NCBI GenBank assembly: GCA_947177185.1
Contig: CAMWTJ010000009.1
Span: 1 to 64,000 of the forward strand
Source: an uncultured Porphyromonadaceae bacterium
GTDB taxonomy: Bacteria; Bacteroidota; Bacteroidia; Bacteroidales; Muribaculaceae
DNA: 64,000 nt
Reading direction: 5' to 3'
Shown: positions 32,300-41,770 of the stretch, piece by piece
Numbering within the stretch: position 1 is the first letter of the stretch
Layout: each line of letters starts with the position of its first letter
The notes under the pieces: model-generated
The model's database searches: none
What the model was told of the DNA's origin: nothing
Seen by the model: only the letters and a program-made list of their open reading frames with translations
Translations under genes and position numbers: made by a program

Positions 32300-34516
32300 T
32301 CAGTTGCGGCGGGGTCCGCGGCCTTCGCGACGGGGACGGTCGCCACGGCCTTCGCCGGCTTCGCGGCGGGGTCCGCGCTCGCGGCGCTGGGGCTCAACGT
32401 AGCCTTCGGGCTTGGGCTGAAGCGCACGCATCGACAGACGGTACTTGCCGGTCTTCTTGTCGATTTCGATGAGTTTCACCTCTACGGTGTCGCCTTCTTT
32501 CAGGCCGCTGGCTTCCATGCTTTCGAGGCGCTCCCAGGATATTTCGCTGATGTGGAGCAGGCCGTCGCGGTGGGGCATGAATTCGACGAAAGCGCCGAAG
32601 TCCATGATGTTGCGCACGGTGCCGGTGTAGGTCTTGCCTTCTTCGGGCAGTTCGACGATGGCGTTGATGAGCTCGAGCGCCTTGTCGATGCTGTCGCGGT
32701 TGGGGGCAGCCACTTCAATGAAACCGCCTTCGTCGATTTCGTCGATGCTGACGGTGGCACCGCTGGCTTCCTGGATGCCCTGAATGATTTTTCCGCCCGG
32801 GCCGATAACTGCACCGATAAGCTCCTTGGGTATGAGCATGGTGACGATGCGGGGCACGTGGGGCTTGTAGTCCTCGCGGGGAGCAGCGATGGTTTCGTTG
32901 ATCTTGCCGAGGATGTGGAGGCGTCCTTCGCGGGCCTGCATGAGAGCTTTTTCAAGAATCTCGTAGCTGAGGCCGTCGCACTTGATGTCCATCTGGGTGG
33001 CGGTGATGCCGTCGGCAGTACCTGTCACCTTGAAGTCCATGTCGCCGAGGTGGTCCTCATCGCCGAGGATGTCGCTGAGCACGGCGTACTTGACGCAGCC
33101 TTCGTCGCTGATAAGTCCCATAGCGATACCTGCCACGGGCTTTTTCATCTGCACGCCGGCGTCGAGCAGGGCGAGCGTACCGGCGCACACAGTGGCCATG
33201 GACGAGGAGCCGTTGCTCTCGAGGATATCGCTGACGATGCGGCACACGTAGGGGAACTTGTCCGGGAACATGCGCTTGAGGGCGCGGTGTGCGAGGTTGC
33301 CGTGGCCTATCTCGCGGCGGCCTACGCCACGCTGGGGCTTGGCCTCGCCGGTGGAGAAGGGCGGGAAGTTGTAATGGAGCAGGAAGCGCTCGCGGCCCTG
33401 CTGGAGCACTTCGTCGACGATTTTTTCGTCGAGTTTGGTGCCGAGGGTCACGGTGGCGAGAGCCTGCGTTTCGCCACGGGTGAACACGGCGGAGCCGTGG
33501 GGACCGGGCAGATAGCTTGTTTCGCACCAGATGGGGCGTATTTCGGTGGTCTTGCGGCCGTCGAGGCGTATGCCTTCGTCGAGCACGCAGCGGCGCATGG
33601 CTTCTTTTTCCACATCGTGGTAGTAGCGGCGCACGAGTGCCTCCTTGGCTTCGCGCTCCTCTTCGGGCATGGCGTCGAGGTATTCCTGACACACGGCGGC
33701 GAAGCTGTCGATGCGCCAGTGCTTGTCGGCGCATCCGGCCTTGGCTATGGCGTACACCTTGTCGTAGCACTTGTCGTGCACGTCGGCGCGCAGTTCTTCG
33801 TCGTTCACTTCGTGGCAGTACTCGCGCTTCACGGTGCCCACCTCGCGGGCCAGTTCTTCCTGCACGCGGCACATGTCCTTGATGGCTTCGTGTGCGGTCT
33901 TGAGAGCGGCGAGGAGGTCGGCTTCGCTCACTTCGTCCATCTCGCCTTCCACCATCATGATGTTTTCGGCGGTGGCGCCCACCATCAGTTCCATGTCGGC
34001 ACGCTCGAGCTGTTCGAAAGTGGGGTCAATGACGAATTTGCCGTCGACACGGGCCACACGCACTTCGGCTATGGGACCGTTGAAGGGGATATCGCTGACT
34101 GTGAGCGCTGCGCTGGCGGCAAGGCCTGCGAGAGCGTCGGGGCAGTCTACGCCGTCGGCGCTGTAGAGCGTCACGTTGACGAAAGTGTCGGCATGATAGT
34201 TGTCCGGGAAAAGCGGACGGAGCACGCGGTCGACAAGGCGTGCGGTAAGGATTTCATAGTCGCCGGCACGGCCCTCACGCTTGAGGAAACCGCCGGGGAA
34301 ACGGCCTGCTGCGGAGAATTTCTCTTTGTACTCCACTGTCAGGGGCATGAAGTCGACGCCTTCGCCTGCTTCCTTGGCGGAAACGATGGTGGCGAGAATC
34401 ATCGTGTTGCCCATGCGGAGCTCCACAGCTCCATCAGCCTGCTTGGCAAGTTTGCCGGTTTCGAGCGTAATCTCGCGACCGTCGGCAAGCGTGATGGTCT
34501 TCTTGATTGGATTCAT
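32300..34516 (-). CDS. pnp: Polyribonucleotide nucleotidyltransferase (PNPase)
   Basis: Phosphorolytic 3'-to-5' exoribonuclease of RNA turnover. Two RNase PH cores (about 12-225 and 310-545; [16 protein letters not shown] and [20 protein letters not shown]), an all-helical linker between them, a KH domain with [18 protein letters not shown] (about 561-578), and an S1 domain (about 615-690) are in order. The C-terminal 40 residues are Arg/Gly-rich (repeats of RRE and RGP), likely an RNA- or protein-binding tail. 738 residues. Own canonical promoter and terminator. Confidence 0.98.
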   Translation of the reverse strand: MNPIKKTITLADGREITLETGKLAKQADGAVELRMGNTMILATIVSAKEAGEGVDFMPLTVEYKEKFSAAGRFPGGFLKREGRAGDYEILTARLVDRVLRPLFPDNYHADTFVNVTLYSADGVDCPDALAGLAASAALTVSDIPFNGPIAEVRVARVDGKFVIDPTFEQLERADMELMVGATAENIMMVEGEMDEVSEADLLAALKTAHEAIKDMCRVQEELAREVGTVKREYCHEVNDEELRADVHDKCYDKVYAIAKAGCADKHWRIDSFAAVCQEYLDAMPEEEREAKEALVRRYYHDVEKEAMRRCVLDEGIRLDGRKTTEIRPIWCETSYLPGPHGSAVFTRGETQALATVTLGTKLDEKIVDEVLQQGRERFLLHYNFPPFSTGEAKPQRGVGRREIGHGNLAHRALKRMFPDKFPYVCRIVSDILESNGSSSMATVCAGTLALLDAGVQMKKPVAGIAMGLISDEGCVKYAVLSDILGDEDHLGDMDFKVTGTADGITATQMDIKCDGLSYEILEKALMQAREGRLHILGKINETIAAPREDYKPHVPRIVTMLIPKELIGAVIGPGGKIIQGIQEASGATVSIDEIDEGGFIEVAAPNRDSIDKALELINAIVELPEEGKTYTGTVRNIMDFGAFVEFMPHRDGLLHISEISWERLESMEASGLKEGDTVEVKLIEIDKKTGKYRLSMRALQPKPEGYVEPQRRERGPRREAGEGRGDRPRREGRGPRRN

Positions 34517-34553
34517 AAATGCTTTTTGATTTTATAACTACTGTATTTGACCA

Positions 34554-34584
34554 CAAAGTTACTATTTTTGCGCGATATGGCAAA
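34554..34584 (-). promoter_or_regulatory. Canonical promoter of pnp
   Basis: Minus-strand TTTG (34581-34584), 19 bases, TAACTTTG (34554-34561), about 38 bases before the pnp ATG at 34516. No RNase III-type leader hairpin is seen. Confidence 0.85.
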
Positions 34585-34630
34585 AACTTTTTTCAGCGGC
34601 CGCACGCGCTCGACGATTAATGCCCGGTTT

Positions 34631-34662
34631 TTTGGCCGTGTGGGGCGAATGTCGTACTTTTG
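34631..34662 (+). promoter_or_regulatory. Canonical promoter of the patB-aroA-recQ operon
   Basis: TTTG (34631-34634), exactly 20 bases, TACTTTTG (34655-34662), 26 bases before the ATG at 34689. Divergent from the pnp promoter. Confidence 0.85.
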
Positions 34663-34688
34663 CGGTATCAAAAAACCGAATCTTGCCG

Positions 34689-35882
34689 ATGAACAAATAC
34701 GATTTCGACAGCGTGATAGACCGCCGCGACACATGCGCGGTGAAATTCGAAGGCCTGGATGCCATGTTCGGCCGCCACGATGTGACGCCGCTATGGATAG
34801 CCGACCTTGATTTTGCCGTGTGCCCCGACATCATAGACGCGCTGATGCACCGTCTGAAACACCCGGTGCTGGGATACTCGGCCGCGTCCGACAGCTACTG
34901 GCAGAGCATCATTGACTGGCAGCGCCGGCGCCACGGCTTCGAGGTGCGCCGCGAGGAGCTGGCGTTCATACCCGGTGTGGTCAAGGGCATAGCCCTGTGC
35001 GTGAATTATTTCACCGGCCGCGGCGACGCCGTGGTGATACAGCCGCCCGTCTACCATCCGTTCCGCATGGTGATCGAGGGCAACGGCCGGCGAGTGCTCG
35101 AAAATCCGCTGATATTCGACGGCGAAAGCTACCATATGGACCTCGACGGCCTGGCCGACCTGCTGCGCCGCGAAAGGCCGCGCATGATGATACTCTGCAA
35201 CCCCCACAATCCCATAGGTCTGCAGTGGAGCGCCGAAACGCTGGCGCGGGTGGCGGCTCTGTGTCGCGAAACGGGCACAGTGGTGGTGAGCGACGAGATA
35301 CACGGCGACCTCATGCTCGGCGGCAAGCGCCACATACCGTTTCTCGCTGTTGGCGAGGATGCCGAGGCTGTGGGCGTGATGCTCGGAGCGCCGAGCAAGA
35401 CTTTCAACATCCCCGGACTCGTAAGCTCGTGGATGGTGGTCAAAAGCGAGGGGCTGCGGCGCGATTTCTACAAGTGGATGGAGGTCAACGAGTTTTCCTC
35501 GCCGGTGATGATAAGCACCATCGGCGCCGAGGCCGCCTACACCACAGGCGAGCCCTGGCTTGAGGAGATGATGAGCTACGTGGCCGACAATATAGATTTC
35601 GCCGACCGCTACGTGCGCGAGAACATCCCCGGAGTGCGCGTGATACGCCCCGAGGCGTCGTTTCTGCTATGGCTCGATTTCAACGCCCTCGGGCTCGAGC
35701 AGAAAGAGCTGATGCGCATGCTCGTGGACGGCGCGCGCCTGGCGGTGAACGACGGCACCATGTTCGGCTCGCAGGGCAAAGGATTCACGCGTCTGAACGT
35801 GGGCACGCCGCGCTGTGTGCTCCGCGAGGCCCTGGACCACATACGCGACGCCGTGGCTAATCTGCAAACCGAATCGAAATGA
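34689..35882 (+). CDS. PatB/MalY-type PLP aminotransferase (C-S lyase)
   Basis: Fold-type I PLP enzyme of the MalY/PatB group, typically cystathionine beta-lyase or C-S lyase acting on sulfur amino acids. The start at 34689 (MNKYDFDSVIDRRDTCAVKF) follows a canonical promoter; reading back to 34620 would pass through it. Family motifs include LWIADLDFAVCP (35-46), NPHNPIG (171-177), SDEIHGDLML (201-210) and the PLP lysine K237 in APSKTFNIPGL. 397 residues. Its stop overlaps the aroA start by 4 bases, so the two are coupled. Confidence 0.9.
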   Translation: MNKYDFDSVIDRRDTCAVKFEGLDAMFGRHDVTPLWIADLDFAVCPDIIDALMHRLKHPVLGYSAASDSYWQSIIDWQRRRHGFEVRREELAFIPGVVKGIALCVNYFTGRGDAVVIQPPVYHPFRMVIEGNGRRVLENPLIFDGESYHMDLDGLADLLRRERPRMMILCNPHNPIGLQWSAETLARVAALCRETGTVVVSDEIHGDLMLGGKRHIPFLAVGEDAEAVGVMLGAPSKTFNIPGLVSSWMVVKSEGLRRDFYKWMEVNEFSSPVMISTIGAEAAYTTGEPWLEEMMSYVADNIDFADRYVRENIPGVRVIRPEASFLLWLDFNALGLEQKELMRMLVDGARLAVNDGTMFGSQGKGFTRLNVGTPRCVLREALDHIRDAVANLQTESK

Positions 35883-37117
35883 AAATAAGGATATTCCCGC
35901 CCGAGGAAATGCTCGACGCCCGGGTGACGCTGCCTCTGAGCAAAAGCATGAGCGTGCGCGCAGCCGCCATGGCCGCGCATGGCGCACGCTACGACGCGCC
36001 GCTGGCCGACTGCGCCGACACGGAAGCCATGAAGCGTGTGGCCGCTGCCGCGCAAGGCACGGCCGACGCGGGCGATAGCGGCGCCGCGCTGCGCTTCGGG
36101 GCCGCGCTCGCCGCCGCCACGGAAGGCACCGACGTAACCATCACGGGCTCGCCGCGCCTTCTGAGCCGGCCGGCCGATGCGCTGCTCGATGCACTCGGCG
36201 CCCTGGGTGCCGACATAAGCCGCACGCCGGAGGGAGCCATACGCGTGCGCGGCCGACGGCTCGACGGAGGCGCGGCCACTGTAGATGCGTCGGAGAGCTC
36301 GCAGTTTGTGTCGGCGCTGCTCATGGCCGCACCGCTCATGCGCGACGGCCTCACACTCACCATAGACTGGAACCAGCCCTCGCTGCCCTACATAGACATG
36401 ACACTGGCCATGATGCGCGCACGAGGCATAGACGCCGCGCGCGACGGCATAGAGATACGCGTGCGGCCGGGTGCGTACCGCGCGCCGGAGAGCCCCGATG
36501 TGGAGCGCGACTGGAGCGCGGCCGCCTTCTGGTATGAAACAGCGGCGCTCACCGCCGGATTCGTGTCGCTGCCCGGCCTGCGGGCCGACAGCGTGCAGGG
36601 CGACCGGGCCGCGGCCGAGATATTCTCGCGCCTCGGTGTGGCCACGGCCTTCGGCTCCGACGACTGCCCGGACGGCGCGGCGCTGTGTGCCGACCCGGAG
36701 ATGCACGCGCGCATCGACCTCGACTGCTCGCCGGTGCCTGACCTCGTGCCTGCCATAGCGGTCACGGCCGCCATGCTCGGTGTGCCGTTTGAGCTGAGCG
36801 GCGTGCAGGCCTTGCGCCTGAAAGAGTGCGACCGCGTGGAAGCCATTATCGCCGAACTGGCGAAAGCAGGCATCATAGCCGAATACGACCGCGGCACACT
36901 TTCCTGGGACGGCCGGCGGGTGCCGGTGGTCGAGATGCCGGAGTTCGACGCGCACGGCGACCACCGCATGGCCATGGCGCTTGCCCCTGTGGCGGTGTGC
37001 GCACCGGGCATCACCATCAGCGGCGCCGAGTGCGCCGGCAAGTCGTATCCGGCGTTTTGGGACGACCTCGCCGCCGCAGGGTTCGCGATAGAAAACGCCG
37101 ACGAAGAGGAGTCCTGA
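35879..37117 (+). CDS. aroA: 3-Phosphoshikimate 1-carboxyvinyltransferase (EPSP synthase)
   Basis: Joins shikimate-3-phosphate and phosphoenolpyruvate in the pathway to chorismate. Substrate motifs are present but some are divergent: LPLSKSMSVRAAAM (where most enzymes have SKSxSNR), DSGAALRF instead of GNSGTxxR, SSQFVSALLMAAPL, LKECDRVEAI and HGDHRMAMAL. These fit the Bacteroidales branch. 412 residues. The ATG overlaps the aminotransferase stop (ATGA). The GNSGT-like change to D-S-G-A affects a phosphoenolpyruvate-binding strand and would bear on inhibitor response. The overall assignment is firm. Confidence 0.92.
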   Translation: MKIRIFPPEEMLDARVTLPLSKSMSVRAAAMAAHGARYDAPLADCADTEAMKRVAAAAQGTADAGDSGAALRFGAALAAATEGTDVTITGSPRLLSRPADALLDALGALGADISRTPEGAIRVRGRRLDGGAATVDASESSQFVSALLMAAPLMRDGLTLTIDWNQPSLPYIDMTLAMMRARGIDAARDGIEIRVRPGAYRAPESPDVERDWSAAAFWYETAALTAGFVSLPGLRADSVQGDRAAAEIFSRLGVATAFGSDDCPDGAALCADPEMHARIDLDCSPVPDLVPAIAVTAAMLGVPFELSGVQALRLKECDRVEAIIAELAKAGIIAEYDRGTLSWDGRRVPVVEMPEFDAHGDHRMAMALAPVAVCAPGITISGAECAGKSYPAFWDDLAAAGFAIENADEEES

Positions 37118-37118
37118 C

Positions 37119-37544
37119 ATGACGGCCGCGCTGATAATACTCGCCGCCATAGTGGTCGTGGGCGCCCTGTGCCTGCTGTATGAGCTGTATGCGCGCCGAC
37201 ACGGAGCCGACGCGCCGGAGGAACCTGCCGAGCAGGCGGAGGCGCCCGAGGAGTGCTGCGGGCAACACGCCGTGTGCGAGCGCGACTCGCTGCTGGCAGC
37301 CCTCGAGCAGGAGGCCGTGTATTTCGACGACGAAGAACTTGACCGATATGCCGGCCGCAGCGCCGACACCTATACAGCGGAAGAAGCCGACGAGTTCCGC
37401 GACGTGCTGCTCACGCTGCTGCCCGACGACGTGGCGCCGTGGGCGCGCAGTATTCAGATGCGAGGCATAGAGTTGCCGCCGGCCGTGCGCGACGAACTGC
37501 TGATGATAGTCGGCGAGAACCGCATAAACAGAGAACATGAGTGA
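37119..37544 (+). CDS. Membrane-anchored Cys-motif protein of unknown function
   Basis: A 141-residue protein with one N-terminal membrane helix (3-22), an acidic Pro/Glu/Ala linker (32-43), a cysteine motif ECCGQHAVCERDSLL (44-58) and a soluble Asp/Glu-rich helical domain with EAVYFDDEELDRYAGR (about 65-80). The arrangement CCGxHxVCE looks like a metal or redox site. Bacteroidales homologues next to a metal ABC permease are, to my memory, annotated as hypothetical. It begins one base after aroA's stop and overlaps the permease start by 8 bases, so a link with metal transport is plausible but unproven. Confidence 0.75.
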   Translation: MTAALIILAAIVVVGALCLLYELYARRHGADAPEEPAEQAEAPEECCGQHAVCERDSLLAALEQEAVYFDDEELDRYAGRSADTYTAEEADEFRDVLLTLLPDDVAPWARSIQMRGIELPPAVRDELLMIVGENRINREHE

Positions 37545-38358
37545 TTTTTTAGACTATGCGTTTTTCCGCTACGCCCTGGCCGGCGTAGCCCTGATAAGCC
37601 TGTCGGCCGCACTGGTCGGCAGCTATATAATATCGCGCCGCCTGGTGGCCATAGCCGGCGGCATCACGCACGCCTGCTTCGGAGGCCTGGGCCTGGGCTA
37701 CTTTCTCGGGATAAACCCTGCGGCCATGGCCGCGGTGTTTGCCATAGCCTCGAGCGCGGGAGTGGAGTGGATGTCGTCGCACATGCGCCTGCGCGAAGAT
37801 TCCGCCATAGCTGTGGTGTGGTCGCTGGGCATGGCGGCGGGAGTGCTGTTTGTGTTTCTCACGCCCGGCTACGTGCCTGAGCTCAACAGTTTTCTGTTCG
37901 GCAACATCCTCACCATAAGTTCGGCCGACCTGTGGGTGTTCGCCGGCTTCACCGCCCTGCTGTGCGCTTTCTTCGCCTGGCGCTTCCGCCAGATTGTGGC
38001 CGTGGCCTTCGACCCCGATTTCGCGCGCGTTCAGAAGCTGCCGGTGCGCTTCATAAGCTACACGATGACCGCTTTTGTGGCCGTGTGCATAGTGCTCACC
38101 ATACGCCTGGTGGGCGTGATGCTTCTGATGTCGATGATGTCGCTGCCCATGATGACAGCCGAGGTGTTCTGCCGCCGCTTCTCGTCCATGATGCTCGTAT
38201 CGGCTGCCGTGGCCGTTACGGCAGGTGTGGCCGGCCTCTTCATAGGCGCAGCGGCCGATGTGCCCTGTTCGGCAGTGATTGTGCTGCTGCTTGCCGCTGC
38301 CTTCATAACCGCCAAAGGCGCCGACAGCCTGTGCCGGCGCATATCCTGCCGCCGATGA
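37537..38358 (+). CDS. Metal (zinc/manganese type) ABC transporter permease
   Basis: Inner-membrane subunit of the ABC-3 family (ZnuB/MntB type). 273 residues with about eight hydrophobic helices; ISRRLVAIAGGITHACFGGL (about 32-51) is the family's conserved segment around the second helix, and IRLVGVMLLMSMMSLPMMTA (about 187-206) is the region facing the ATPase. No ATP-binding or substrate-binding gene lies in the window, so its partners are encoded elsewhere. It overlaps the preceding Cys-motif gene by 8 bases and recQ by 4 bases. Confidence 0.88.
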   Translation: MSDFLDYAFFRYALAGVALISLSAALVGSYIISRRLVAIAGGITHACFGGLGLGYFLGINPAAMAAVFAIASSAGVEWMSSHMRLREDSAIAVVWSLGMAAGVLFVFLTPGYVPELNSFLFGNILTISSADLWVFAGFTALLCAFFAWRFRQIVAVAFDPDFARVQKLPVRFISYTMTAFVAVCIVLTIRLVGVMLLMSMMSLPMMTAEVFCRRFSSMMLVSAAVAVTAGVAGLFIGAAADVPCSAVIVLLLAAAFITAKGADSLCRRISCRR

Positions 38359-40190
38359 ACAGCACCATACGCACACAGGCTCTCGCGCTGCTGAAGCGGT
38401 TTTACGGCTACAGCAGCTTCCGTCCGGGACAGGCCGAAATCATTGAAGCCGTGGCCTCCGGCCGCGACGCCCTGGCGCTCATGCCCACCGGCGGCGGCAA
38501 ATCGCTGTGCTACCAGCTGCCCGCGCTGCTGTGCGAAAGCGGCGTGTGCGTGGTGATATCGCCGCTCATAGCCCTCATGGACGACCAGGTGTCGGCGCTT
38601 ATCGCCAACGGCATACCGGCCGCCGCCGTGCACTCCAACCGCCCTGACGAGGAGGTGCGCGAGGCCCTGGAGCAGACGAGGCTCGGACGCGTCAAGTTGC
38701 TGTACACGTCGCCCGAACGTTTCGTGGCCGACCTGCCGGCGTGGAGCCGTTCGCTGCCGATAAGGCTCGTGGCCATAGACGAGGCTCACTGCATATCGCA
38801 GTGGGGCCACGACTTCCGGCCCGTGTACACGGAGCTGGCCCACATAAAAGCACAGCTTCCGGGCGTGCCGGTGGTGGCGCTCACCGCCACGGCCGACCGC
38901 CTTACGCGCGACGACATCGTGAAGCAGCTCGCGCTGCGCGACCCCTTCCTGTGGACCGGCAGTTTCGACCGCCCGAACATCAGCATAGAGGTGTCGCCCG
39001 ATCCCGGAAAGGCACGCCGCATAAGCCGCGTATGCGAGCTCGTGCGCAAATATCCCGACGATTCAGGCATAGTCTATTGCCTGAGCCGCGCCAAGGCCGA
39101 GGCCATGACCGCGGCGCTTCGCCTGCAGGGTGTGAACGCGGCGTGCTATCACGCAGGGATGCCCGCGGCGGCACGCGAGGAGTCGCAGCGCGCGTTTGTC
39201 AACGGCGATGTGAGCGTGGTATGCGCCACGGTGGCGTTCGGCATGGGCATAGACAAGAGCAACATCCGCTGGGTGGTGCACAACAACATGCCGGCCAACA
39301 TAGAAAGCTACTATCAGGAGATAGGGCGCGCCGGACGCGACGGGCTGCCGGCCGAGGCAGTGATGTTTCACAGCGTGGGCGACATAATCACACTGCGCCG
39401 ATTCATTGACGACAGCGACAGCTCGCGCCGCGGCATCAACACCGAGAAGCTGGCCAGGATGCAGGCGTTCGTCGACTCGGCCGTGTGCCGGCGCCGCATG
39501 CTGCTGAGCTATTTCAACGAAGAGAAAGTGCGCGACTGCGGCAATTGCGACGTGTGCCGTTCGGCTCCGCTACGCTTCGACGGCACGGTGGCCGTGCAGA
39601 AGGCGCTGAGCGCCGTGGTGCGCACGGAGTGCCGTACCGGCGCCTTCATGCTGCGCGACATACTGCGCGGCGCCGACCGCCACGACATACGCGCACGCGG
39701 CTTCGACCGCATACGCACATTCGGTGCCGGCGCCGACATGAGCGCCGCCGAGTGGAACTACTACATATCGCAGATGATACAGCTGGGGCTGCTGGATGTG
39801 GCCTACGACGACAACAACCGCCTGCGCCCCACCCCGTACGGCATGCGCGTGCTGCGCGGCGACGAACGGGTGATGCTCGCAAAATACGTCGAGCGGCAGT
39901 CCGAACCGCGACGTGCGCGCAACTCCGGCGCCACTGCGGACGAACGCCACGGCACGGCATCGTTGCTGTCGAGGCTGAAAGCCGTCAGACGCGCCGAGGC
40001 CGCGCGCCTGAAGATGCCGCCGTATCTTATATTCTCCGACGCGTCGCTCGAGGACATGGCGCGCCGCAGGCCTCATACGCCTGAAGAATTTCTCGAGGTG
40101 TCAGGTGCGGGCGAGGCGAAGACCGCACGCTTCGGCCGCATATTCATGGATGCCATACGCGCCTTCGAGGGCGCCGGGTTCAATCTGTGA
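38355..40190 (+). CDS. recQ: ATP-dependent DNA helicase RecQ
   Basis: 3'-to-5' helicase of recombination and fork repair. The start at 38355 overlaps the permease stop (ATGA) and gives MNSTIRTQALALLKRFYGYS. Walker A MPTGGGKS (43-50), DEAH box in IDEAHCISQWGHDFRP, motif VI EIGRAGRDG, and zinc-site cysteines in CRRRMLLSYF and CGNCDVC are present. RQC winged helix and a C-terminal HRDC domain (about 535-611, ending VSGAGEAKTARFGRIFMDAI) follow. 611 residues, full RecQ layout. It converges with and overlaps the CvfB-like gene by 11 bases. Confidence 0.96.
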   Translation: MNSTIRTQALALLKRFYGYSSFRPGQAEIIEAVASGRDALALMPTGGGKSLCYQLPALLCESGVCVVISPLIALMDDQVSALIANGIPAAAVHSNRPDEEVREALEQTRLGRVKLLYTSPERFVADLPAWSRSLPIRLVAIDEAHCISQWGHDFRPVYTELAHIKAQLPGVPVVALTATADRLTRDDIVKQLALRDPFLWTGSFDRPNISIEVSPDPGKARRISRVCELVRKYPDDSGIVYCLSRAKAEAMTAALRLQGVNAACYHAGMPAAAREESQRAFVNGDVSVVCATVAFGMGIDKSNIRWVVHNNMPANIESYYQEIGRAGRDGLPAEAVMFHSVGDIITLRRFIDDSDSSRRGINTEKLARMQAFVDSAVCRRRMLLSYFNEEKVRDCGNCDVCRSAPLRFDGTVAVQKALSAVVRTECRTGAFMLRDILRGADRHDIRARGFDRIRTFGAGADMSAAEWNYYISQMIQLGLLDVAYDDNNRLRPTPYGMRVLRGDERVMLAKYVERQSEPRRARNSGATADERHGTASLLSRLKAVRRAEAARLKMPPYLIFSDASLEDMARRRPHTPEEFLEVSGAGEAKTARFGRIFMDAIRAFEGAGFNL

Positions 40191-41037
40191 CCGGGCCGGA
40201 TGCCCCGGCCAGCGATATGACGCCGGGCTCCAGCGTGATGAGGCGCGACTTGTAGAGCGCGCCCACCGCCTTCTTGAAGTCCTTTTTGCTGCAGCGGAAA
40301 TGCGCGCGGATTTCGTCGGGCGACGATTTGTCGCCTATGGCCATAGAGCCGCCGTTGGCCTTGATGGTGGCAAGGATGCTGTCGGCAAGGCCGTCCACGC
40401 GCTCGCGCACATCTCCGCCCACACGCAGGTCGATTTTGCCGTCGGGACGGACGCGGTGCACATGCGCGCGCAGCGTTTCCTGCTCCTCTATCGGGCGGAA
40501 CACCTCGTTGTCGTAGATCATGCCGCGGTGCTGATTGTCAACGATGGCCGTATAGCCTATCGGCGTTCGGCCCGTGACAAGGCACTCCACTTCCGCTCCG
40601 GGACGATAGTCCGGCAGAGTGTTGCCGAGGTATTTGTCCACCTTGGCCGACGCCACAATACGCCCCGACGCATCGTCGAGATACACGTACACCAGGTATA
40701 CGCCGCCGGGGTGCATCTTCGATTTCTGCTGCGAGAAGGGCACCAGAAGGTCCTTGCCGGAGATGCCCCAGTCGAGAAACGCACCCGTGGCGTTGACCTG
40801 GCTCACGCGCAGAAAAGCGAATTCGCCCACCTGCACATACGGAATATCGGTGGTGGCGATGAGGCGGTCCTCGGAATCGCGGTACAGGAACACGTCCACC
40901 TCCGAGCCAACGCCGGCGCCCGCCGGAACGTAGCGCGCTGGCAACAATATCTCAAGACCGTCGCCGCCGTCGAGGTAGACGCCAAACTCCACGGTTTTAA
41001 CAACGCACAATGTGTTGAATTTTCCAATTTTAACCAT
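40180..41037 (-). CDS. CvfB-like S1 RNA-binding protein
   Basis: RNA-binding protein of the CvfB/YitL family: tandem S1-type beta-barrel domains (about 1-60, 70-130, 140-210) and a C-terminal winged helix (about 225-275, with SPDEIRAHFRCSKKDFKKAV). The ATG at 41037 (MVKIGKFNTLCVVKTVEFGV) is the family start; the longer frame to 41085 includes its promoter. 285 residues. In Staphylococcus CvfB affects virulence gene expression; here only a general RNA-related role can be inferred. Its last 11 bases overlap recQ on the other strand. Confidence 0.88.
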   Translation of the reverse strand: MVKIGKFNTLCVVKTVEFGVYLDGGDGLEILLPARYVPAGAGVGSEVDVFLYRDSEDRLIATTDIPYVQVGEFAFLRVSQVNATGAFLDWGISGKDLLVPFSQQKSKMHPGGVYLVYVYLDDASGRIVASAKVDKYLGNTLPDYRPGAEVECLVTGRTPIGYTAIVDNQHRGMIYDNEVFRPIEEQETLRAHVHRVRPDGKIDLRVGGDVRERVDGLADSILATIKANGGSMAIGDKSSPDEIRAHFRCSKKDFKKAVGALYKSRLITLEPGVISLAGASGPVTD

Positions 41038-41044
41038 AATAGCA

Positions 41045-41052
41045 CAAAGATA
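41045..41052 (-). promoter_or_regulatory. -7 box of the CvfB-like gene
   Basis: Minus-strand TATCTTTG lies 7 bases upstream of the ATG at 41037, so the leader is extremely short. No TTTG at 19-21 bases is found. Confidence 0.55.
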
Positions 41053-41097
41053 CGCCATTTTTTTGCGAAACCGGCGCGTTTTCACCGATTAATTTTC

Positions 41098-41105
41098 TAA
41101 ATTTG
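41098..41105 (+). promoter_or_regulatory. -7 box of rsmG
   Basis: TAAATTTG, 17 bases before the ATG at 41123. It is divergent from the CvfB-like promoter, with the two boxes about 45 bases apart. Confidence 0.6.
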
Positions 41106-41122
41106 CTCTTAAAACAGAAAAT

Positions 41123-41761
41123 ATGGCAGACCACGACATCATATTCAGATATTTCCCCGACATGGACAGCCGTCAGCGCGGGCAGATAGAGGCTCTCGAC
41201 GCGCTCTACCGCGAATGGAACGCACGCATCAACGTGGTTTCGCGGCGCGACATCGACAACCTGTACAGCGCGCACATACTGCACAGCCTCGCCATAGCGG
41301 CCTTTCTCGGAAAGCTCGACGACGACACGACCATACTCGACATGGGCACCGGCGGCGGCCTGCCCGGCATACCGCTGGCCATAGCCTACCCGCAATGCCG
41401 ATTCCATCTCATAGACCGCATAGGCAAGAAAATACGTGTGGCCACGGAGATTGCCGGCGCGCTCGGGCTTACGAACGTGACCTTCCAGCATGGCGACATC
41501 GGAGAGTGCCGCGAGAGATACGACTATGTGGTGAGCCGTGCCGTGATGGCCCTCGACGCACTGGTGCCGCTCATATCGAAGAATGTGGCCCGCGCACAGC
41601 GGAAAACGAACCGTTATGCCCCCGGACTTGTTTGTCTGAAAGGAGGCGACCTCGATGCCGAAATTGCCGGCACGAAGCGCCCGGTCATAGAGTACGACCT
41701 GCGGGAATTTATCCCGGAGTCCTGCTTCGAAACAAAGAAACTGGTTTACGTTCCGTTTTAG
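41123..41761 (+). CDS. rsmG: 16S rRNA (guanine-527 N7)-methyltransferase
   Basis: SAM-dependent enzyme (GidB) that methylates G527 of 16S rRNA; loss often gives low-level streptomycin resistance. SAM-binding motif ILDMGTGGGLPGIPLAI (about 71-87), HLIDRIGKKI, and VSRAV (about 137-141) are the family hallmarks; WNARINVVSRRDIDNLYSAH is the N-terminal signature. 212 residues. The MBL hydrolase gene follows 9 bases later and is likely in the same transcript. Confidence 0.97.
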   Translation: MADHDIIFRYFPDMDSRQRGQIEALDALYREWNARINVVSRRDIDNLYSAHILHSLAIAAFLGKLDDDTTILDMGTGGGLPGIPLAIAYPQCRFHLIDRIGKKIRVATEIAGALGLTNVTFQHGDIGECRERYDYVVSRAVMALDALVPLISKNVARAQRKTNRYAPGLVCLKGGDLDAEIAGTKRPVIEYDLREFIPESCFETKKLVYVPF

Positions 41762-41770
41762 CCACACGCC

